Notes: a model not told the origin generated them from the sequence alone. 61,198 bases of DNA from Acinetobacter sp. BY419 (GCF_019038395.1 NZ_JAGFXZ010000019.1:1-61198), one strand, 5' to 3'; numbered from the stretch's first letter, positions 17,859 to 27,996 are shown. Numbers and translations: made by a program.

Positions 17859-19849
17859 GCAACTTCCTCCGTCAGTGGCTGAAACTCAACCAGCTCATCA
17901 CCGGCTTTGACTTGGTCACCTTTCTGGAAATATGAACTTGCGATGATGCCGTCATGCGGTGCACGTATCGAGTATTCAATCTTCATGGCTTCCAGCGTCA
18001 TCAGTACATCGTCTTTTTTGACTTTGTCATTCGCCGCTACCAGTACTTGTGTAATCACACCTGGCATGGGTGCAGTCAGGTTATTTTCTGCCCCTTGATC
18101 ATCATGCTGATGATAATCCGGCTTGATGTAATCGAATTTATGCGTCTGACCATTCTGGAACAGGGTAATACCATGTTCAGTTTGGCTAAAGGCCAGTTTT
18201 TGCTGTTTGCCCGCCAGTTGTAACGCTAAAGTATGCGCATCAATGAACTGGCCTTGGAGCTGAATCTGCTGACCGTTGTAGTGGGCGACAAAGCCCTGAT
18301 CCTGAGCACTAAACTGAACGTTAAGCGTAATACCATTACGTTGTAATTGCACGGTATATGCATTTTGCAGATTCAGGCGCCAAAATGACTTCTGCTGCCA
18401 GACTGAATTGTTCGTAACCGGGTTTTGAGCTTGGCGTGCCAGCAGCTCAATCAGTGCAGCACTCACCACCAAATCTGAATTAATATCAGTAGAAGGCTTT
18501 AACAAGAATTCCTCTTCACGTTGAATCAGGCCGGTATCCAAATGTGCATTTTTAAAAGAATCACAGAGAACTAAACGATCCAGGAAGGCAATATTGTTAC
18601 CTAGACCATCGACATGGAAATGGCCTAGTGCATGATGCATTTGGGTTAGAGCAGCTTCACGATTTTTGCCCCAGACAATCAGTTTGGCAATCATCGGATC
18701 ATAATAGGTGCTGATTTCATCGCCTTCGACAATGCCACTATCAACACGTACCCAGTCACTCTGCTCTGGATAGTGTAAATAGCTGATCTGGCCAATCGCC
18801 GGTATAAAGCCTTTTTCTGGTTCTTCTGCATAAACACGAGCTTCAAGTGCATGACCGTGAATCTGTAATTCATGTTGCTGTTTCGGTAGAGGTTCACCAA
18901 AAGCCACCCGTAATTGCCATTCTACCAGGTCTTCACCGGTAATCATTTCGGTGACCGGGTGCTCAACCTGCAAGCGGGTGTTCATTTCCATGAAATAGGC
19001 AGTACCGTCCTGTTCCACAATAAACTCTACGGTGCCAGCACCGACATAATCTACTGCACGTGCAGCATCAATCGCAGCCTGACGCATCGCTTCAAGTTTG
19101 TGCTCAGGCATATTCGGGGCTGGGGCTTCTTCCATGACTTTCTGATGGCGACGTTGCACCGAGCAATCACGCTCAAAGAAGTGTACATAGTTGCCGTGAG
19201 TATCACCAAAAACCTGCACTTCAATATGGCGTGGCTGAATCACATAGCGTTCAATCAGTACATCTTCATTGCCGAAGCTGGAACGTGCTTCACTCTTGCA
19301 TGAAGCAAGCGAGCTAAGAAAATCTTCACTGCGCTCCACCAGACGCATGCCTTTACCACCACCGCCAGCACTGGCTTTGATCAGCACGGGATAACCAATA
19401 CTGTCTGCTTGTTGCTTTAAAAAATCTGCATCCTGATTGCTGCCGTGATAACCCGGAGTTAAAGGCACACCGGCTTTTTCCATCAGCGTTTTAGAGGTGG
19501 CTTTAAGACCCATCGCCAAAATGGCTTCGACTGGAGGACCAATAAAGACAATATTGTTGTCCTGACAGGCCAGGGCAAACTGGTCATTTTCAGAGAGGAA
19601 GCCATAACCTGGATGAATTGCCTGTGCACCTGTACTTTTGGCTGCCTGAATAATACGTTCAATTTGCAAATAGCTTTGTGCTGCTGGCGATTCACCAATA
19701 TAGATCGCTTCATCTGCCAGTTTGACATGCTGTGCCTGAGCATCGGCATCGGAATACACCGCAACGGTGGCAATACCTAATTTTTTTGCTGTACGAATTA
19801 CACGGCAGGCAATTTCACCACGGTTGGCGATTAAAATCTTTTCAAACAT
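17855..19849 (-). CDS. mccA: Methylcrotonyl-CoA carboxylase alpha (biotin) subunit
   Basis: A 664-aa biotin-dependent carboxylase subunit. Order: biotin carboxylase N-domain (FEKILIANRGEIACRVIRTA), ATP-grasp with KASAGGGGKGM, biotin carboxylase C-domain, an MCC-type linker, and a biotinyl domain with LEAMKIEYSIRAP, where the Lys of AMK is biotinylated. The linker is shorter and different from propionyl-CoA carboxylase. The gene order with mccB, ivd and mvaB fixes the substrate as 3-methylcrotonyl-CoA. Equivalent to liuD. Confidence 0.94.
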   Translation of the reverse strand: MFEKILIANRGEIACRVIRTAKKLGIATVAVYSDADAQAQHVKLADEAIYIGESPAAQSYLQIERIIQAAKSTGAQAIHPGYGFLSENDQFALACQDNNIVFIGPPVEAILAMGLKATSKTLMEKAGVPLTPGYHGSNQDADFLKQQADSIGYPVLIKASAGGGGKGMRLVERSEDFLSSLASCKSEARSSFGNEDVLIERYVIQPRHIEVQVFGDTHGNYVHFFERDCSVQRRHQKVMEEAPAPNMPEHKLEAMRQAAIDAARAVDYVGAGTVEFIVEQDGTAYFMEMNTRLQVEHPVTEMITGEDLVEWQLRVAFGEPLPKQQHELQIHGHALEARVYAEEPEKGFIPAIGQISYLHYPEQSDWVRVDSGIVEGDEISTYYDPMIAKLIVWGKNREAALTQMHHALGHFHVDGLGNNIAFLDRLVLCDSFKNAHLDTGLIQREEEFLLKPSTDINSDLVVSAALIELLARQAQNPVTNNSVWQQKSFWRLNLQNAYTVQLQRNGITLNVQFSAQDQGFVAHYNGQQIQLQGQFIDAHTLALQLAGKQQKLAFSQTEHGITLFQNGQTHKFDYIKPDYHQHDDQGAENNLTAPMPGVITQVLVAANDKVKKDDVLMTLEAMKIEYSIRAPHDGIIASSYFQKGDQVKAGDELVEFQPLTEEVA

Positions 19850-19868
19850 AGTAGGATCCTTCTTGTTG

Positions 19869-20663
19869 TTATGCCGTGGTCTTGATCCAGGCCGGGCTTT
19901 GTTTGTTTAAAAATGCATTCAGTCCATTTTTTGCCTCATCTCCCTGGCGAACATGGGCAATATGCTGTGCTGTTTTAAGTAGCAGATCTTCGGTCAGAGC
20001 TTGCTGGTCAACCAGTTGAATCAGTTGTTTTGAGGAGTTCTGTGCTGCTGGACCACCGAGTAAGAGTGCTTCAACAATCTCATCAATTCTGCTGTCGAGT
20101 TGTTCCGGTGGAGTGACTTCATGTGCCAGTCCAATCGTTTTGGCCTGTTCCGCAGAAATTCGCTCGGCCGTCAGGAAATAACGTGAAGCCTGACGGGCAC
20201 CAATGGCCCGAATTACATACGGGCTGATGGTCGAAGGGGCCAGACCTAAGCGCACTTCGGAGGTAGCAAACTTGGCATCGGTACTGGCCACGCAAATATC
20301 ACAGGCAGAAGCCAGCCCCATGCCACCGCCAAAAGCAATACCATGTACCCGGGCAATGGTGGGCTGCTTCAAAGTCGCTAGGCTTTGCAGCATTTTCGCC
20401 AGTTTTAAAGCATCTGCTTCGTTGTCTGCTTGTGAAGCTTGACCGGCCTGTTTCATCCAGTTCAGGTCAGCACCGGCAGAGAAACTTTTGCCACGCCCAG
20501 CCAGAATCACCACACGCACATCATCACGGGTATTTAGGTGTTGAAAGCAGTCTTGTAATTCTTCAATGACCTGAGTATTGAAGGCATTGTGCAATTCAGC
20601 ACGATTGATCCAGACTGTTGCCACTTGATTCTGCTGTTCGAGCTGTAAAAATTGATATGTCAT
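19869..20663 (-). CDS. liuC: Methylglutaconyl-CoA hydratase (enoyl-CoA hydratase family)
   Basis: A 264-aa crotonase-fold enzyme. The oxyanion-hole motifs are visible: SAGADLNWMKQ and HGIAFGGGMGLASACD, followed by FATSEVRLGLAPSTISPYV. It would hydrate 3-methylglutaconyl-CoA to HMG-CoA. I chose ATG 20663, which has AGAGGTGAC at a proper distance; a GTG 9 bases upstream falls inside that site. It sits between the two carboxylase subunit genes, the usual liu order. Confidence 0.92.
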   Translation of the reverse strand: MTYQFLQLEQQNQVATVWINRAELHNAFNTQVIEELQDCFQHLNTRDDVRVVILAGRGKSFSAGADLNWMKQAGQASQADNEADALKLAKMLQSLATLKQPTIARVHGIAFGGGMGLASACDICVASTDAKFATSEVRLGLAPSTISPYVIRAIGARQASRYFLTAERISAEQAKTIGLAHEVTPPEQLDSRIDEIVEALLLGGPAAQNSSKQLIQLVDQQALTEDLLLKTAQHIAHVRQGDEAKNGLNAFLNKQSPAWIKTTA

Positions 20664-20675
20664 TTTTGTCACCTC

Positions 20676-22277
20676 TTACATGCGGAACACGCCAAATTTG
20701 GTTGGTTGAATCGGCGCATTCAGGGCTGCAGCTAGACTAAGACCTAACACTTCACGAGTCTGAGCAGGATCAATGACACCGTCATCCCATAAACGCGCTG
20801 AAGCATAGTAAGGATGACCTTGGCGTTCGTATTGATCACGAATCGGCTGTTTAAACTGATCTTCTTCTTCTGCAGACCAGTTAGCGCCTTTGCTTTCAAT
20901 TTGATCACGTTTTAAAGTAGATAATACGCTGGAGGCCTGTTCACCGCCCATCACTGAAATACGCGAGTTTGGCCAGGTCCACATAAAGCGTGGTGAATAA
21001 GCGCGACCGCACATACCATAGTTACCGGCACCAAAAGAACCGCCAATTACCAGCGTCAGTTTAGGCACATTGGCATTAGCCACTGCCATCACCAGTTTGG
21101 CGCCATTTTTAGCAATGCCTTCATTTTCATATTCGCGTCCCACCATAAAACCGGTGATGTTCTGGATAAACAGCAGGGGAATATTACGCTGACAGCAAAG
21201 CTCAATAAAATGTGCACCTTTCTGTGCAGATTCGGAAAACAGGATCCCGTTATTGGCAATAATTCCGACTGGCATGCCGTATAGGCTGGCAAATCCCGTA
21301 ATCAGCGTGGTACCAAATCGAGCCTTAAATTCGTCAAAACGTGAACCATCGACAATCCGGGCAATCACTTCACGTACATCAAAAGGTTTACGCGAATCTG
21401 TTGGTACGATACCGTACAGCTCTGAAGCATCAAACAAAGGTGCTTCCACATGTTCAGGTAATGGATTTGGTTTTTTGTTTAAATTAGCCACTATATTGCG
21501 GGCAATTTCCAGGGCATGCTGGTCATTTTCGGCCAGATGATCGGCTACACCTGAGATGCGGGTATGCACATCACCACCACCCAGGTCTTCACTTGAAACG
21601 ATTTCACCGGTTGCAGCTTTGACTAGAGGCGGACCACCCAGAAAAATGGTTCCCTGATTGCGCACAATAATGGTTTCATCTGACATGGCAGGCACATAGG
21701 CACCACCTGCCGTACAACTGCCCATCACCACTGCAATCTGTGCAATGCCTTGGCTCGACATACGCGCCTGATTATAGAAAATACGTCCGAAGTGATCGCG
21801 ATCCGGGAAGACTTCATCTTGTAGTGGCAAATAGGCACCGCCAGAATCGACCAGATAAATACAAGTCAGATGATTCTGCTCGGCAATTTCCTGGGCACGT
21901 AAATGTTTTTTCACGGTCAGCGGATAATAGGTTCCGCCTTTAACCGTAGCGTCATTGGCAATGATCATGCAGGTCACGCCATTTACTTGACCGACACCAG
22001 CGACTACACCCGCAGCAGGAACGTCATCCTGATACACCTGATAGGCAGCCAGTTGTCCAATTTCAATAAATGCCGTGCCAGGATCAATCAGATGGTCAAT
22101 ACGTTCTCTTGGTAATAATTTACCGCGATCTAAATGCTTTTGACGGGCAGTTTCACCACCACCCAAGGCGATTTTCTGTACTTTCTGTTTCAGGTCATCG
22201 ACTAGGGTTAGCATTGCTGTCTGGTTATTTTTAAATTCTTCACTACGAATATTAATTTTGCTTTTTAATCGATTCAT
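20676..22277 (-). CDS. mccB: Methylcrotonyl-CoA carboxylase beta (carboxyltransferase) subunit
   Basis: A 533-aa carboxyltransferase. The acyl-CoA side has [19 protein letters not shown] and the carboxybiotin side has [20 protein letters not shown] and [13 protein letters not shown]. The length fits MCC beta. ATG 22277 (MNRLKSK) is preferred since AGGGA lies about 10 bases before it; ATG 22286 is too close to that site. It transfers CO2 from biotin on MccA to 3-methylcrotonyl-CoA. Equivalent to liuB. Confidence 0.94.
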   Translation of the reverse strand: MNRLKSKINIRSEEFKNNQTAMLTLVDDLKQKVQKIALGGGETARQKHLDRGKLLPRERIDHLIDPGTAFIEIGQLAAYQVYQDDVPAAGVVAGVGQVNGVTCMIIANDATVKGGTYYPLTVKKHLRAQEIAEQNHLTCIYLVDSGGAYLPLQDEVFPDRDHFGRIFYNQARMSSQGIAQIAVVMGSCTAGGAYVPAMSDETIIVRNQGTIFLGGPPLVKAATGEIVSSEDLGGGDVHTRISGVADHLAENDQHALEIARNIVANLNKKPNPLPEHVEAPLFDASELYGIVPTDSRKPFDVREVIARIVDGSRFDEFKARFGTTLITGFASLYGMPVGIIANNGILFSESAQKGAHFIELCCQRNIPLLFIQNITGFMVGREYENEGIAKNGAKLVMAVANANVPKLTLVIGGSFGAGNYGMCGRAYSPRFMWTWPNSRISVMGGEQASSVLSTLKRDQIESKGANWSAEEEDQFKQPIRDQYERQGHPYYASARLWDDGVIDPAQTREVLGLSLAAALNAPIQPTKFGVFRM

Positions 22278-22311
22278 GCTGAACATCCCTGTTTATGCTC
22301 ATGGTTTATTT

Positions 22312-23484
22312 TTAGGCTGTTTCATTGAACAGTTCGCGGCCAATCAACATACGGCGAATTTCCGATGTGCCTGCACCAATTTCATAAAGTTTGGCATCGC
22401 GCCATAAACGCCCTGCAGCAAACTCATTGATATAACCGTTGCCACCCAAGGTCTGAATGGTTTCACCTGCCATCCAGGTGGCTTTTTCAGCTGCATATAA
22501 AATTGCGCTGGCTGCGTCTTTGCGTAAGCTGCGGCTATGCTCTGCCTTGTCACATTCTGCGCCAACTGCATACACGAGGGCTTTACAGGCCAGCCAGGTT
22601 GAATACATGTCAGCAATTTTGCCTTGCATCAACTGGAATTCACCAAGTGCCTGACCAAACTGTTTACGATCATGAATATATGGAATCACGGTATCCATAC
22701 AGGCATCCATAATGCCCAGTGGACCAGCACTTAAAACGGCACGTTCATAGTCGAGGCCGCTCATCAGGACTTTGGTGCCGTTGCCGACACCGCCGAGTAC
22801 GTTTTCTTTGGGTACAGCGACATTGTCAAAAAATAGCGGATAAGTATTTGAACCACGCATGCCGAGTTTGTCTAGGTGCGTACCATGACTGAACCCCGGC
22901 ATATTTTTCTCGACCAGGAACGCGGTCATGCCTTTGGCACCGGCCTGTAAATCAGTTTTTGCGTATACCACCAGTACATCGGCATCACCGCCATTGGTGA
23001 TCCACATTTTCGAACCATTCAGCAGGTAATGATCACCTTTGTCTTCCGCTTTCAGTTTCATACTGACGACGTCGGAACCTGCATTTGGCTCGGACATGGC
23101 CAATGCACCAACATAGTCACCAGACACCAGTTTTGGTAAGTAGCGCTGTTTCTGTTCTTCAGTACCATTTCGCTTAATCTGGTTCACACATAGGTTAGAA
23201 TGTGCGCCATATGACAAACCAATGGATGCTGAAGCGCGGGAAATTTCCTGCATGGCAATGATGTGTGCCAGATAACCGAAATTCGAACCGCCATATTCCT
23301 CACTGACCGTCAGACCGAGTAGGCCCATATCGCCAAATTTTTTCCAAAGGTGAGCAGGGAATTCATTGTCACGGTCCACTTGTTGAGCAATCGGGGTAAT
23401 TTCCTTGGCGCAAAATGCCGCCACTGAATCACGAAGTGCAATAAGTGTTTCGTCCAAACCGAAATCCAAGCTTTGTAAATTCAT
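22312..23484 (-). CDS. ivd: Isovaleryl-CoA dehydrogenase
   Basis: A 390-aa FAD acyl-CoA dehydrogenase, the first enzyme of the cluster. The FAD/substrate motifs [12 protein letters not shown] and [17 protein letters not shown] are present. The catalytic glutamate sits in [15 protein letters not shown], the position that marks isovaleryl-CoA dehydrogenases; other acyl-CoA dehydrogenases have it near the C-terminus. C-terminal [11 protein letters not shown] and [14 protein letters not shown] are intact. It is the promoter-proximal gene of the eight-gene operon (liuA in Pseudomonas). Confidence 0.94.
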   Translation of the reverse strand: MNLQSLDFGLDETLIALRDSVAAFCAKEITPIAQQVDRDNEFPAHLWKKFGDMGLLGLTVSEEYGGSNFGYLAHIIAMQEISRASASIGLSYGAHSNLCVNQIKRNGTEEQKQRYLPKLVSGDYVGALAMSEPNAGSDVVSMKLKAEDKGDHYLLNGSKMWITNGGDADVLVVYAKTDLQAGAKGMTAFLVEKNMPGFSHGTHLDKLGMRGSNTYPLFFDNVAVPKENVLGGVGNGTKVLMSGLDYERAVLSAGPLGIMDACMDTVIPYIHDRKQFGQALGEFQLMQGKIADMYSTWLACKALVYAVGAECDKAEHSRSLRKDAASAILYAAEKATWMAGETIQTLGGNGYINEFAAGRLWRDAKLYEIGAGTSEIRRMLIGRELFNETA

Positions 23485-23573
23485 TGATCATCCATCCTAT
23501 GGTTCTATTTGTTGTATCCAAAAAAGCATTTTTGTTGTGCTTGTTATTTAACATACATCGAAAATTTAAAAAA

Positions 23574-23589
23574 GTGAATCAATATTCAC
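23574..23589. promoter_or_regulatory. Candidate operator between ivd operon and tetR
   Basis: GTGAAT-caat-ATTCAC is a 16-base inverted repeat in the only spacer between the divergent ivd operon and the TetR-family gene, 42 bases before the preferred regulator start. TetR proteins bind such palindromes as dimers and often control a divergent operon. Assignment is by position only. Confidence 0.5.
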
Positions 23590-23631
23590 AAAATGATTTA
23601 CAATTCATTTTATCTTGTTGAGATTAATTTT

Positions 23632-24267
23632 ATGAGTTATAAAAGATCATCATTGATGCAGGAACGAATGGAACAAAATCGCCTGGCGATTTTGCAATCT
23701 GCTCGTGAGCTGATTACTCAAGGGGGCTTTAAAGAGGCGTCGATTCAAGCGATTGCAGAACGCGTAGGCGTTTCTACAGGCTTGGTGTATCGATATTTCG
23801 AAAATAAAAATCAGATTTTGATTGAGGTTTTGTCGGAAGCGATTCGGCTTGAGATTGAAATTTTAAATCATATTGCCGCTTCGGATTTATCGCCAAAACA
23901 GAAATTGCAAAAATCTGTTACAACTTTTGTGAAACGAGCTATGAATAGCCCCCAATTAGCGTATTCACTGATGTTTGAACCGGTCGATCCGGAAATGGAA
24001 CATGAGCGTTTTCGCAGTAAACAGCTGATCAAACAAAGCATTAAGGAAATTTTGGCTGAAGGAAAAGTCAATGGCGAGTTTGAGTTTGAAGATTTAAATA
24101 CCGTAGCGCTGGGCGTGGTTGGTGCTATGACCTTTGTGGTAATTGAACCTTTGAATCCGTCTCGTAATGTCATGTTTGATCAAAATTATAAGGAACACTT
24201 TGTCAAACAGATTGCCGATTTTTGTGTCAATGCAGTACGTCGACAGGAGGGAGTAGCAGGAGCATAA
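23632..24267 (+). CDS. TetR-family regulator of the leucine/isovalerate cluster
   Basis: A 211-aa TetR-type repressor from ATG 23632; the frame is open 13 codons further to ATG 23593, but that part is hydrophobic and unlike a TetR N-terminus. The helix-turn-helix is at about residues 20-60 (ILQSARELITQGGF, IQAIAERVGVSTGLVYRYF). The C-terminal ligand domain is not recognisable by motif. It is divergent from ivd with a palindrome between. In Pseudomonas the liu operon is run by a MerR protein, LiuR, so this is a different regulator type. An acyl-CoA of the pathway is the likely inducer, by inference. Confidence 0.85.
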   Translation: MSYKRSSLMQERMEQNRLAILQSARELITQGGFKEASIQAIAERVGVSTGLVYRYFENKNQILIEVLSEAIRLEIEILNHIAASDLSPKQKLQKSVTTFVKRAMNSPQLAYSLMFEPVDPEMEHERFRSKQLIKQSIKEILAEGKVNGEFEFEDLNTVALGVVGAMTFVVIEPLNPSRNVMFDQNYKEHFVKQIADFCVNAVRRQEGVAGA

Positions 24268-24364
24268 AACACAAAAAACAGGCAGGAAGACAGGGTTGTC
24301 GTTGTCAAAAAACAATTAATAGAGTTGAAAATCAGAATTACAAAGAATCAAGGAGATCGATTCA

Positions 24365-26053
24365 ATGACACAAGTACGGTTAAGCTATGCCTATGGAACA
24401 AGCAGTCAACCCTTATTGGGCATGACTATTGGTGAAAAATTTGATCAGGCATGCGAACAGTACGCACATTCTGATGCAATCGTCAGCTTGCATCAGAATG
24501 TGCGTCTGACCTATCAGCAGCTGCAACAGCAAGTGAATGCTTTTGCCTGCAGTTTGCAGAAACTGGGCCTGGAAAAAGGTGACCGTCTGGCCATCTGGTC
24601 GCCGAACTGTGTGGAATGGACCATTACCCAGTTTGCCGCATTTAAGGCCGGGATTATTCTGGTAAATCTGAATCCAGCCTATAAAAGTAATGAGCTGGAA
24701 TATGTCTTAAACAAGGTCTCCTGTAAGGGACTGGTGATTGCTGCTCAGTTTAAAACTACTGACTATCAGGAAATCCTGAGCAAAATTGCGCCCGAGCTAA
24801 CGCAGACTGAAAATAAATTACTCAATGCAGAGCGACTGCCACATTTAAAACATGTGATTAAAATCGATGATCAAGAACATACCGGTCTACATCGTTTCCA
24901 AGACTTATTGCTTGAACCGAGCGCCAAAGCCGTAGAAAAATTACAGCAAGTTTCGAGTGAATTACAGTTTGATGAAACCATCAATATCCAGTTTACCTCG
25001 GGTACAACGGGCAATCCGAAAGGTACCATGTTGACCCATAATAATATTTTAAATAATGGCTATTTTGTCGGTGAGGCCATTCATTTAAGTCCAGAAGATC
25101 GGGTTTGTATTTCAGTACCACTCTTCCACTGCTTTGGTATGGTGATGGGGAATCTGGCCTGTATCACGCATGGCTCGACTATGGTCTATCCATCGGCGGT
25201 ATTTAATCCGCTGGAAACTCTAAAAGCCATTCAGCAGGAAAAATGTACTGCGGCTTATGGGGTGCCGACCATGTTTATTGCCATTCTTGAGCATGAACAG
25301 TTTGATGAGTTTGACCTGTCCAGTTTGCGTACCGGCATTATGGCGGGTAGCCCATGTCCGCAGGAGATCATGCAGCGCGTGATTGAACGGATGCATATGT
25401 CCGAAATCACCATCTGCTATGGCATGACTGAAACCGCACCGGTCAGTGCACAGAGTTCGACCGCAGACAGTGTCGAGCGTCGGGTGAGCACCGTGGGTCG
25501 GGTGCATCCGCATCTTGAAGTTAAAATTGTCGATGAAGAGGGCAAGGTTGTACCGCGCGGGCAACTCGGTGAGCTGTGTGTGCGTGGTTATTCGGTGATG
25601 CTCGGTTATTGGGAAGATCAGGACAAAACTACGGAAGTGATTGATACAGCACGCTGGATGCATACCGGTGATATTGCTGAAATGGATGATGAAGGCTTTG
25701 TCAAAATCAAGGGGCGAATCAAGGATGTGGTAATTCGTGGCGGTGAAAATCTGTTCCCTAAAGAAATTGAAGACTTCCTTTATACCCACTCGGCGGTTTC
25801 AGATGTCCAGGTCATTGGTGTACCAGACCATAAATATGGTGAAGAACTTTGTGCCTGCATTATTTTGCATGAAAACGATCCATGTACTGAAGAGGCAATT
25901 CGCCAATACTGTGCCGAGCATATCTCACACAATAAAGTGCCACGTTATGTGCGTTTCTTCCAAGAGTTCCCGATGACAGCTTCTGGCAAGGCGCAGAAGT
26001 TTAAATTGCGTGAATTTATGCGTGAAGAACTCAACTTAAAAGAAATCGCATAA
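24365..26053 (+). CDS. AMP-forming acyl-CoA synthetase
   Basis: A 562-aa ANL-superfamily ligase. Motifs: ATP loop FTSGTTGNPKGTMLTHNN (from about residue 210), CYGMTETAP, HTGDIAEMDDEGF, KGRIKDVVIRGGENLFPKEIE, and the catalytic lysine in MTASGKAQKFKL. The length and motifs fit medium/short-chain acyl-CoA synthetases. It lies 97 bases after the TetR gene on the same strand, with AAGGAGATCGATTCA before the ATG. The setting suggests activation of a branched or short acid such as isovalerate, feeding ivd; acetoacetate is another option. The exact substrate cannot be read from the sequence. Confidence 0.88.
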   Translation: MTQVRLSYAYGTSSQPLLGMTIGEKFDQACEQYAHSDAIVSLHQNVRLTYQQLQQQVNAFACSLQKLGLEKGDRLAIWSPNCVEWTITQFAAFKAGIILVNLNPAYKSNELEYVLNKVSCKGLVIAAQFKTTDYQEILSKIAPELTQTENKLLNAERLPHLKHVIKIDDQEHTGLHRFQDLLLEPSAKAVEKLQQVSSELQFDETINIQFTSGTTGNPKGTMLTHNNILNNGYFVGEAIHLSPEDRVCISVPLFHCFGMVMGNLACITHGSTMVYPSAVFNPLETLKAIQQEKCTAAYGVPTMFIAILEHEQFDEFDLSSLRTGIMAGSPCPQEIMQRVIERMHMSEITICYGMTETAPVSAQSSTADSVERRVSTVGRVHPHLEVKIVDEEGKVVPRGQLGELCVRGYSVMLGYWEDQDKTTEVIDTARWMHTGDIAEMDDEGFVKIKGRIKDVVIRGGENLFPKEIEDFLYTHSAVSDVQVIGVPDHKYGEELCACIILHENDPCTEEAIRQYCAEHISHNKVPRYVRFFQEFPMTASGKAQKFKLREFMREELNLKEIA

Positions 26054-26150
26054 TTTGTATTGATTTAATTATCAAATAGGGTCAAGAAAAAAGCAGTTTT
26101 TAATGCTTGCACTGCATCAATTTTAATGATGTTTTTAATATCAACGTGCA

Positions 26151-26249
26151 GGCCTTTCTTACTTTTGATGGGCCAAAAGTAAGAAAGGCCCTTTATTTTG
26201 CTGAAGAGACTTCCATGTCTCTCAGCAAAATGGCGACCTCCATGTCGCC
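26151..26249. repeat. Array of three adjacent hairpins
   Basis: Within the 328-base gap between the ligase and the methyltransferase genes lie three hairpins back to back. Hairpin 1 (26151-26190) has perfect 16-base arms, GGCCTTTCTTACTTTT and its complement. Hairpin 2 (26195-26231) has 15 paired bases with one bulged A. Hairpin 3 (26232-26249) has 6-base arms GGCGAC/GTCGCC. The loops of 2 and 3 are TTCCAT and CTCCAT, each flanked by GAC and GTC, so they share the core GAC-YTCCAT-GTC. No T-run follows, so it is more than a terminator. It resembles a REP/BIME-like intergenic element or structured RNA. Confidence 0.7.
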
Positions 26250-26381
26250 TGTCATGTGATTAGATTGAGACGAATAATTCGAAAAACGATCAGAAGCTTT
26301 ATAGGCTTTTCGATTTCTGCATTTACATTTAAAAAGATCACCCAGGCCAGTATCTTAAAAGGTGAAATTTAGAGTAAAAAT

Positions 26382-27053
26382 ATGGCAAAAGATTTTCAGA
26401 GTGAAGAAGTGGTTGCCGGATATGACACCCATATTCGCAAATTGATTCCAGGTTATGAACTGGTTCATCAGCAGATTGATGCCATTCTAATGACCCATTT
26501 ACCCGAAACAGCACATATTCTGATTGTAGGTTGTGGGACGGGGTATGAGCTTTCTTATTTATTACAGCGGCATCCACAATGGTACTTTACCGCTATTGAT
26601 CCCTCGCACACGATGCTGGAGCAGGCGCAGAAAAATATTGAGTCATGTAATGGTAAAGAGCGTGTTCAGTTTATTCAGGCAGATACGCAAAACTTAAATC
26701 AAGATCATCAGTTCGATGCGGCTCTTGCCATTTTGGTGGCGCATTTTATTCCCCAAGCACACAAAACGGATTTTTTTCAGGATATTTGCCAGAGCTTAAA
26801 GCCAAAGGGTTTTTTACTCACCTATGATCTGATGCAGCATGAAGATGCAACTGAATTGAAAGTTATGCAGCAACTGGCACAGCATACCGGCTTAAATGCG
26901 AAACAAAGTGAAAGAATGATTGAGCAATTAGAGCAAGATTTTCATTTAATCTCCGGCCAAGATTTAACAGCGCTTTTAACCAAAGTCGGATTTAAACGTA
27001 GCATAATTTACTGTCAAATCATGAATTATTATGGTTTTTTAATACACAAGTAA
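26382..27053 (+). CDS. Class I SAM-dependent methyltransferase
   Basis: A 223-aa methyltransferase with motif I ILIVGCGTGYELSYLL (about residues 47-62), motif II acidic TAIDPSHTMLEQA and a VQFIQADTQNL motif. The fold is the UbiE/Tam-like group acting on small molecules; the substrate is unknown. There is no signal peptide. It is followed 63 bases later by a thioesterase-like gene, possibly in one transcript, without an evident functional link. Confidence 0.82.
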   Translation: MAKDFQSEEVVAGYDTHIRKLIPGYELVHQQIDAILMTHLPETAHILIVGCGTGYELSYLLQRHPQWYFTAIDPSHTMLEQAQKNIESCNGKERVQFIQADTQNLNQDHQFDAALAILVAHFIPQAHKTDFFQDICQSLKPKGFLLTYDLMQHEDATELKVMQQLAQHTGLNAKQSERMIEQLEQDFHLISGQDLTALLTKVGFKRSIIYCQIMNYYGFLIHK

Positions 27054-27116
27054 GTATATCCATCTTAAAAATTAATTTTAGATTTCAAAAGAAAATTCAA
27101 GGAAGTGTACAAAACA

Positions 27117-27914
27117 ATGTCGGCCTATTATCGTTTCATCAATCGTGAACAGCATGTAGATGGCAGCAGCACTGCTTATTATGAATCCAATATTCATGCA
27201 CAAGGAGCCTGGAATCCGCATGAGCAGCATATGGCGCCCGCGACTGGCATTATCTGTGCAGAACTGGAACAGTTTCAGCCACGTACAGAGATGCGGATTG
27301 GTCGGGTAAGCCTGGATATATTTGGACTGATTGCATTTGGTGAATTTTCAATTACCACGCGTATGATTCGTCCGGGCAAGACCATCGAGCTGATTGAAGC
27401 GGAAATGTGCGCTAACGGTAAAACCTGTATTGTGGCACGTGCCTGGAAAATGATGACTTCCGATACTCGTGCGATTGCCGGTCTGGAAGACTTTCCTGTT
27501 CAGCATCCTGAAGACCTGCCGGTTTGGGAGGGGATGCGTTGCTGGCCGGGTGGTTATATTCAGAGTATTGAAACTCGCGCACATGTCGATCATCGGGCTG
27601 GGAAAGGAATTGTTTGGCTCAGAAATTCGCTGGACATGGTGGAAGGTCAGCCAACGACAGATTTTAGCCATTTGCTTGGTATGGTTGATACAGCCAATGG
27701 CATCGTGCCGCGTCAGAATCCGAATGCCGGATGGGGATTCCCGAATCTGGACTTGCAGATTCATATGTACCGTCTGCCGCAAGGTGAGTGGCTAGGACTG
27801 GAAGTGGTACAGCAATATGGTGAAGATGGTATCGGCCTGACCAGTGGTATTTTGCATGATATACATGGGCCTTTTGGCCGAAGTGAACAGATTTTAACCT
27901 TGCGTAAATTCTAA
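27117..27914 (+). CDS. Thioesterase-family (double hotdog) protein
   Basis: A 265-aa protein resembling acyl-CoA thioesterase (TesB/ACOT-like) proteins, with the first hotdog half around GRVSLDIFGLIAFGEFSITTRMIR and the second around WLGLEVVQQYGEDGIGLTSG. A late HGPFGRSEQILTLR segment ends it. I prefer ATG 27117, 11 bases after AAGGAAG, over the GTG at 27105, which lies in that site. It may hydrolyse acyl-CoAs or be a non-catalytic hotdog; catalytic residues are not certain by eye. Confidence 0.72.
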   Translation: MSAYYRFINREQHVDGSSTAYYESNIHAQGAWNPHEQHMAPATGIICAELEQFQPRTEMRIGRVSLDIFGLIAFGEFSITTRMIRPGKTIELIEAEMCANGKTCIVARAWKMMTSDTRAIAGLEDFPVQHPEDLPVWEGMRCWPGGYIQSIETRAHVDHRAGKGIVWLRNSLDMVEGQPTTDFSHLLGMVDTANGIVPRQNPNAGWGFPNLDLQIHMYRLPQGEWLGLEVVQQYGEDGIGLTSGILHDIHGPFGRSEQILTLRKF

Positions 27915-27924
27915 AAACTGCACC

Positions 27925-27956
27925 AAAAAAAAGACGAATTGCTTCGTCCTTTTTTT
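27925..27956 (+). terminator. Terminator after the thioesterase gene
   Basis: GACGAA and TTCGTC pair around TTGC, with flanking A and T runs of seven or more. Confidence 0.85.
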
Positions 27957-27996
27957 ATTGGCATGCTGTGCACAATTCATCAGGAAGACCAACAAG

